A stretch of 42,251 nt of DNA, from contig CATBDC010000035.1 of NCBI GenBank assembly GCA_949502235.1, positions 1 through 42,251 on the forward strand, read 5' to 3'. Made by a program: the position numbers and the translations under genes. Every line of letters starts with the position of its first letter. Position 1 is the first letter of the stretch. Below the pieces are notes generated by a model. The model was not told the origin of the DNA and ran no database searches. It saw nothing but the letters and a program-made list of their open reading frames with translations. Of this stretch, positions 41,050 to 42,251 are shown piece by piece. This DNA comes from an uncultured Lachnospiraceae bacterium (lineage in GTDB: Bacteria > Bacillota > Clostridia > Lachnospirales > Lachnospiraceae).

Positions 41050-41319
41050 GTGGATTACAGTAATCTTCCGACATTCCTGCAATCTCATTATAATCCCGTT
41101 CAAACAATAGCTCGCTGACCTGCTGTTTCAGCCCGCCTTCGGAAATCCTCCCCGGCTCCGGCCTCCACAAAAAGGTCGGCTTCCGCTCCCATTTCACCTT
41201 TGGATTTGCCTGCGGCTTTCGGTAATAATAGAAATCCAGCGCATTATCTACCAACTCCCCGCATTTACGATTGCCTCCAAATCATCTACTTTTGTAATAT
41301 CACCCAAAACCGGCTGTAT
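41033..41319 (-). pseudogene. Frameshifted remnant of an unrecognised gene
   Basis: A 73-codon frame ends at 41033 and contains LVDNALDFYYYRKP and KPTFLWRPEPG. It has no proper start: TTG 41254 touches a GGGGAG with no spacing. Upstream, another frame reads ITKVDDLEAIVNAG and would join smoothly if one G were restored near 41256-41260 (GCGGGG-AG). An in-frame stop lies just before 41319. It looks like the C-terminal part of a broken gene. I do not recognise the family. Confidence 0.5.
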
Positions 41320-41333
41320 TCAATATCCCATAT

Positions 41334-41744
41334 CTATATCACCCTCCCGGAAAGATGGTCTATTTCATGCTGCGCAATCTGCGCCGTCCAGCCTTTCAGT
41401 TTGATCTTCTGCTTCTTCCAGCTGAAATCTAAATATTCTACCTCTATCTCCTGATAACGGCTTGTTTTACGAACTCCGTCAAGGGACAGGCAGCCTTCCT
41501 CTGTTTCATAAAGTCCGTCTCCCTGAACCAGCACCGGATTAAACATCACAATGTCAACAGCTCCCATATTTACAATGATAATATTTTTCTTCACGCCGAT
41601 CATATTGGCCGCCATGCCGACACAGCGACCGCGGTTGGCATGTAAGGTATCCTGCAGGTCTCTTCCTACCTGCAGGTCATCCCTGGTTGCAGGCTCTGAT
41701 TTCTGCCCCAGAAAGAATATATCTCTTACAATCTGTTTCACCAT
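41334..41744 (-). CDS. def: Peptide deformylase (small clostridial type)
   Basis: Peptide deformylase removes the formyl group from the N-terminal methionine of new proteins. This 136-residue form has the metal motifs EEGCLSL (C85) and QHEIDH (H126, H130, with E127 as the catalytic acid). The first motif, usually G-x-G-L-A-A-x-Q, reads CVGMAANMIG, so the conserved Gln is replaced by Met48. This variant group is widespread in Firmicutes as a second copy, and I expect another deformylase elsewhere in the genome. ATG 41744 has GAGAGGAT about 10 bases upstream. Confidence 0.9.
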   Translation of the reverse strand: MVKQIVRDIFFLGQKSEPATRDDLQVGRDLQDTLHANRGRCVGMAANMIGVKKNIIIVNMGAVDIVMFNPVLVQGDGLYETEEGCLSLDGVRKTSRYQEIEVEYLDFSWKKQKIKLKGWTAQIAQHEIDHLSGRVI

Positions 41745-41799
41745 GATTTCTTATCCTCTCTTTGTTTTTTAGATAAAGCATCTGACCTCCGGATACAAT

Positions 41800-42171
41800 T
41801 TAAAATCTCCTTCCACATTTTGGACAAAATTCAAACTCTTCCGGCGTCTCATATCCACAGTTTGTGCATCTTTTGATTCTGCTTTTGTATCCCGCCTGTA
41901 CCTGTGTCAGATGTTCCGGCAGGATTTCTATGTTTTCTCCCTTTGCAATCTGCTTCCCAATCTCCGGCGCAAGAAAATAAAGCATATTACAGCATGTATT
42001 TTGTACATAGTACTGCCGGTTCCATTTCCAACAGGGAATGAAAAACAGCGACAGACACATGTAAGTCATGTACACCCGGTATCTTCCATAAGAACCGCAA
42101 TGCGCACAGATCATCATCTGATTATAGTCAAAATCCTTTCTTCCCTGGGTAATTCCCATGATAAAAAACAT
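41800..42171 (-). CDS. Zinc-ribbon protein of unknown function
   Basis: This 123-residue protein starts MFFIMGITQGRKDFD, a pattern seen in small zinc-ribbon proteins of Firmicutes. Paired cysteines at C22 and C25 (ICAHCG) and again near the C-terminus (RCTNCGYE and FCPKCGRRF) make one or two zinc ribbons. A hydrophobic, aromatic middle segment (VYMTYMCLSLFFIPCW) could touch the membrane. ATG 42171 has GGGAG about 10 bases upstream. No partner gene indicates its role. Confidence 0.75.
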   Translation of the reverse strand: MFFIMGITQGRKDFDYNQMMICAHCGSYGRYRVYMTYMCLSLFFIPCWKWNRQYYVQNTCCNMLYFLAPEIGKQIAKGENIEILPEHLTQVQAGYKSRIKRCTNCGYETPEEFEFCPKCGRRF

Positions 42172-42206
42172 CTGCGTGCTTCTCCCTATCCATTTAATAG
42201 ACTCTC

Positions 42207-42251
42207 GGAATCTCGAAGCCTTTATTTATCTGGCTTTTGAGATTCCTTTTT
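42207..42251 (+). terminator. Hairpin with T-run at the window edge
   Basis: GGAATCTCGAAGCC (42207-42220) pairs with GGCTTTTGAGATTCC (42232-42246), with one small bulge, and five T follow to the edge of the window. Orientation favours the plus strand, although no plus-strand gene is seen just upstream. It may belong to a gene beyond the window or to an antisense transcript. Confidence 0.5.

Overview
The window looks like chromosome of a Gram-positive anaerobe of the Clostridia, most likely a Lachnospiraceae gut bacterium. The reasons are the rho-rpmE-DUF1385-prmC-prfA block, a DUF4364 gene beside a YhcC-like radical SAM gene, short paired chromate transporters, a small clostridial-type peptide deformylase, dockerin and BspA-like surface-protein remnants, and strong AGGAGG ribosome sites. 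The assignment rests on gene content only. No rRNA, tRNA or CRISPR array was seen.

Positions 1-4396 are an accessory, scarred region. It holds a HTH / RelE-ParE toxin / orphan antitoxin-like cluster (153-912), two truncated surface-protein genes lying head to head (1118-2958), and a PIN-toxin/antitoxin pair on the minus strand (2965-3658). That pair is bracketed by two nearly identical ~141-bp copies of a dockerin-coding segment. A long intergenic stretch packed with hairpins and short repeats follows. An AAA-ATPase/PD-(D/E)XK gene (4397-6100) closes the region.

Positions 6184-10809 are a conserved minus-strand housekeeping block (rho, rpmE, DUF1385, prmC, prfA). Next comes an oxygen- or redox-linked signalling protein that fuses hemerythrin, a CheX-like domain and a receiver (11178-12530).

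Positions 12663-33230 are the most interesting part: a large carbohydrate catabolism locus around a divergent control region. Fourteen minus-strand genes start at 28473: ribokinase-like kinase, PIG-L deacetylase, NagB deaminase, a Gfo/Idh/MocA dehydrogenase, a ribose-type ABC importer (binding protein, ATPase, permease), M20 peptidase, class III aminotransferase, fucose/arabinose-isomerase-like protein, xylulokinase-like kinase, cupin phosphoglucose isomerase, phosphotriesterase-family lactonase and a second Gfo/Idh/MocA dehydrogenase. Divergently transcribed are two GntR/UTRA regulators, a shikimate-dehydrogenase-like protein, a KDPG-type aldolase and a D-2-hydroxyacid dehydrogenase. The set suggests import of an N-acylated or amino sugar (or a conjugate), deacylation and deamination, phosphorylation, isomerisation, oxidation to a phosphorylated lactone, lactone opening and aldol cleavage. 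The substrate cannot be read from sequence, and no matching complete pathway is recognised.

Positions 33299-42251 return to core genes: a YhcC-like radical SAM enzyme, DUF4364, two half-size chromate transporters, then a large perfect inverted repeat separating them from the convergent operon FMN-dependent hydroxyacid oxidase - holA - lepA - hemW. The window ends with a frameshifted gene remnant, a peptide deformylase and a zinc-ribbon protein.
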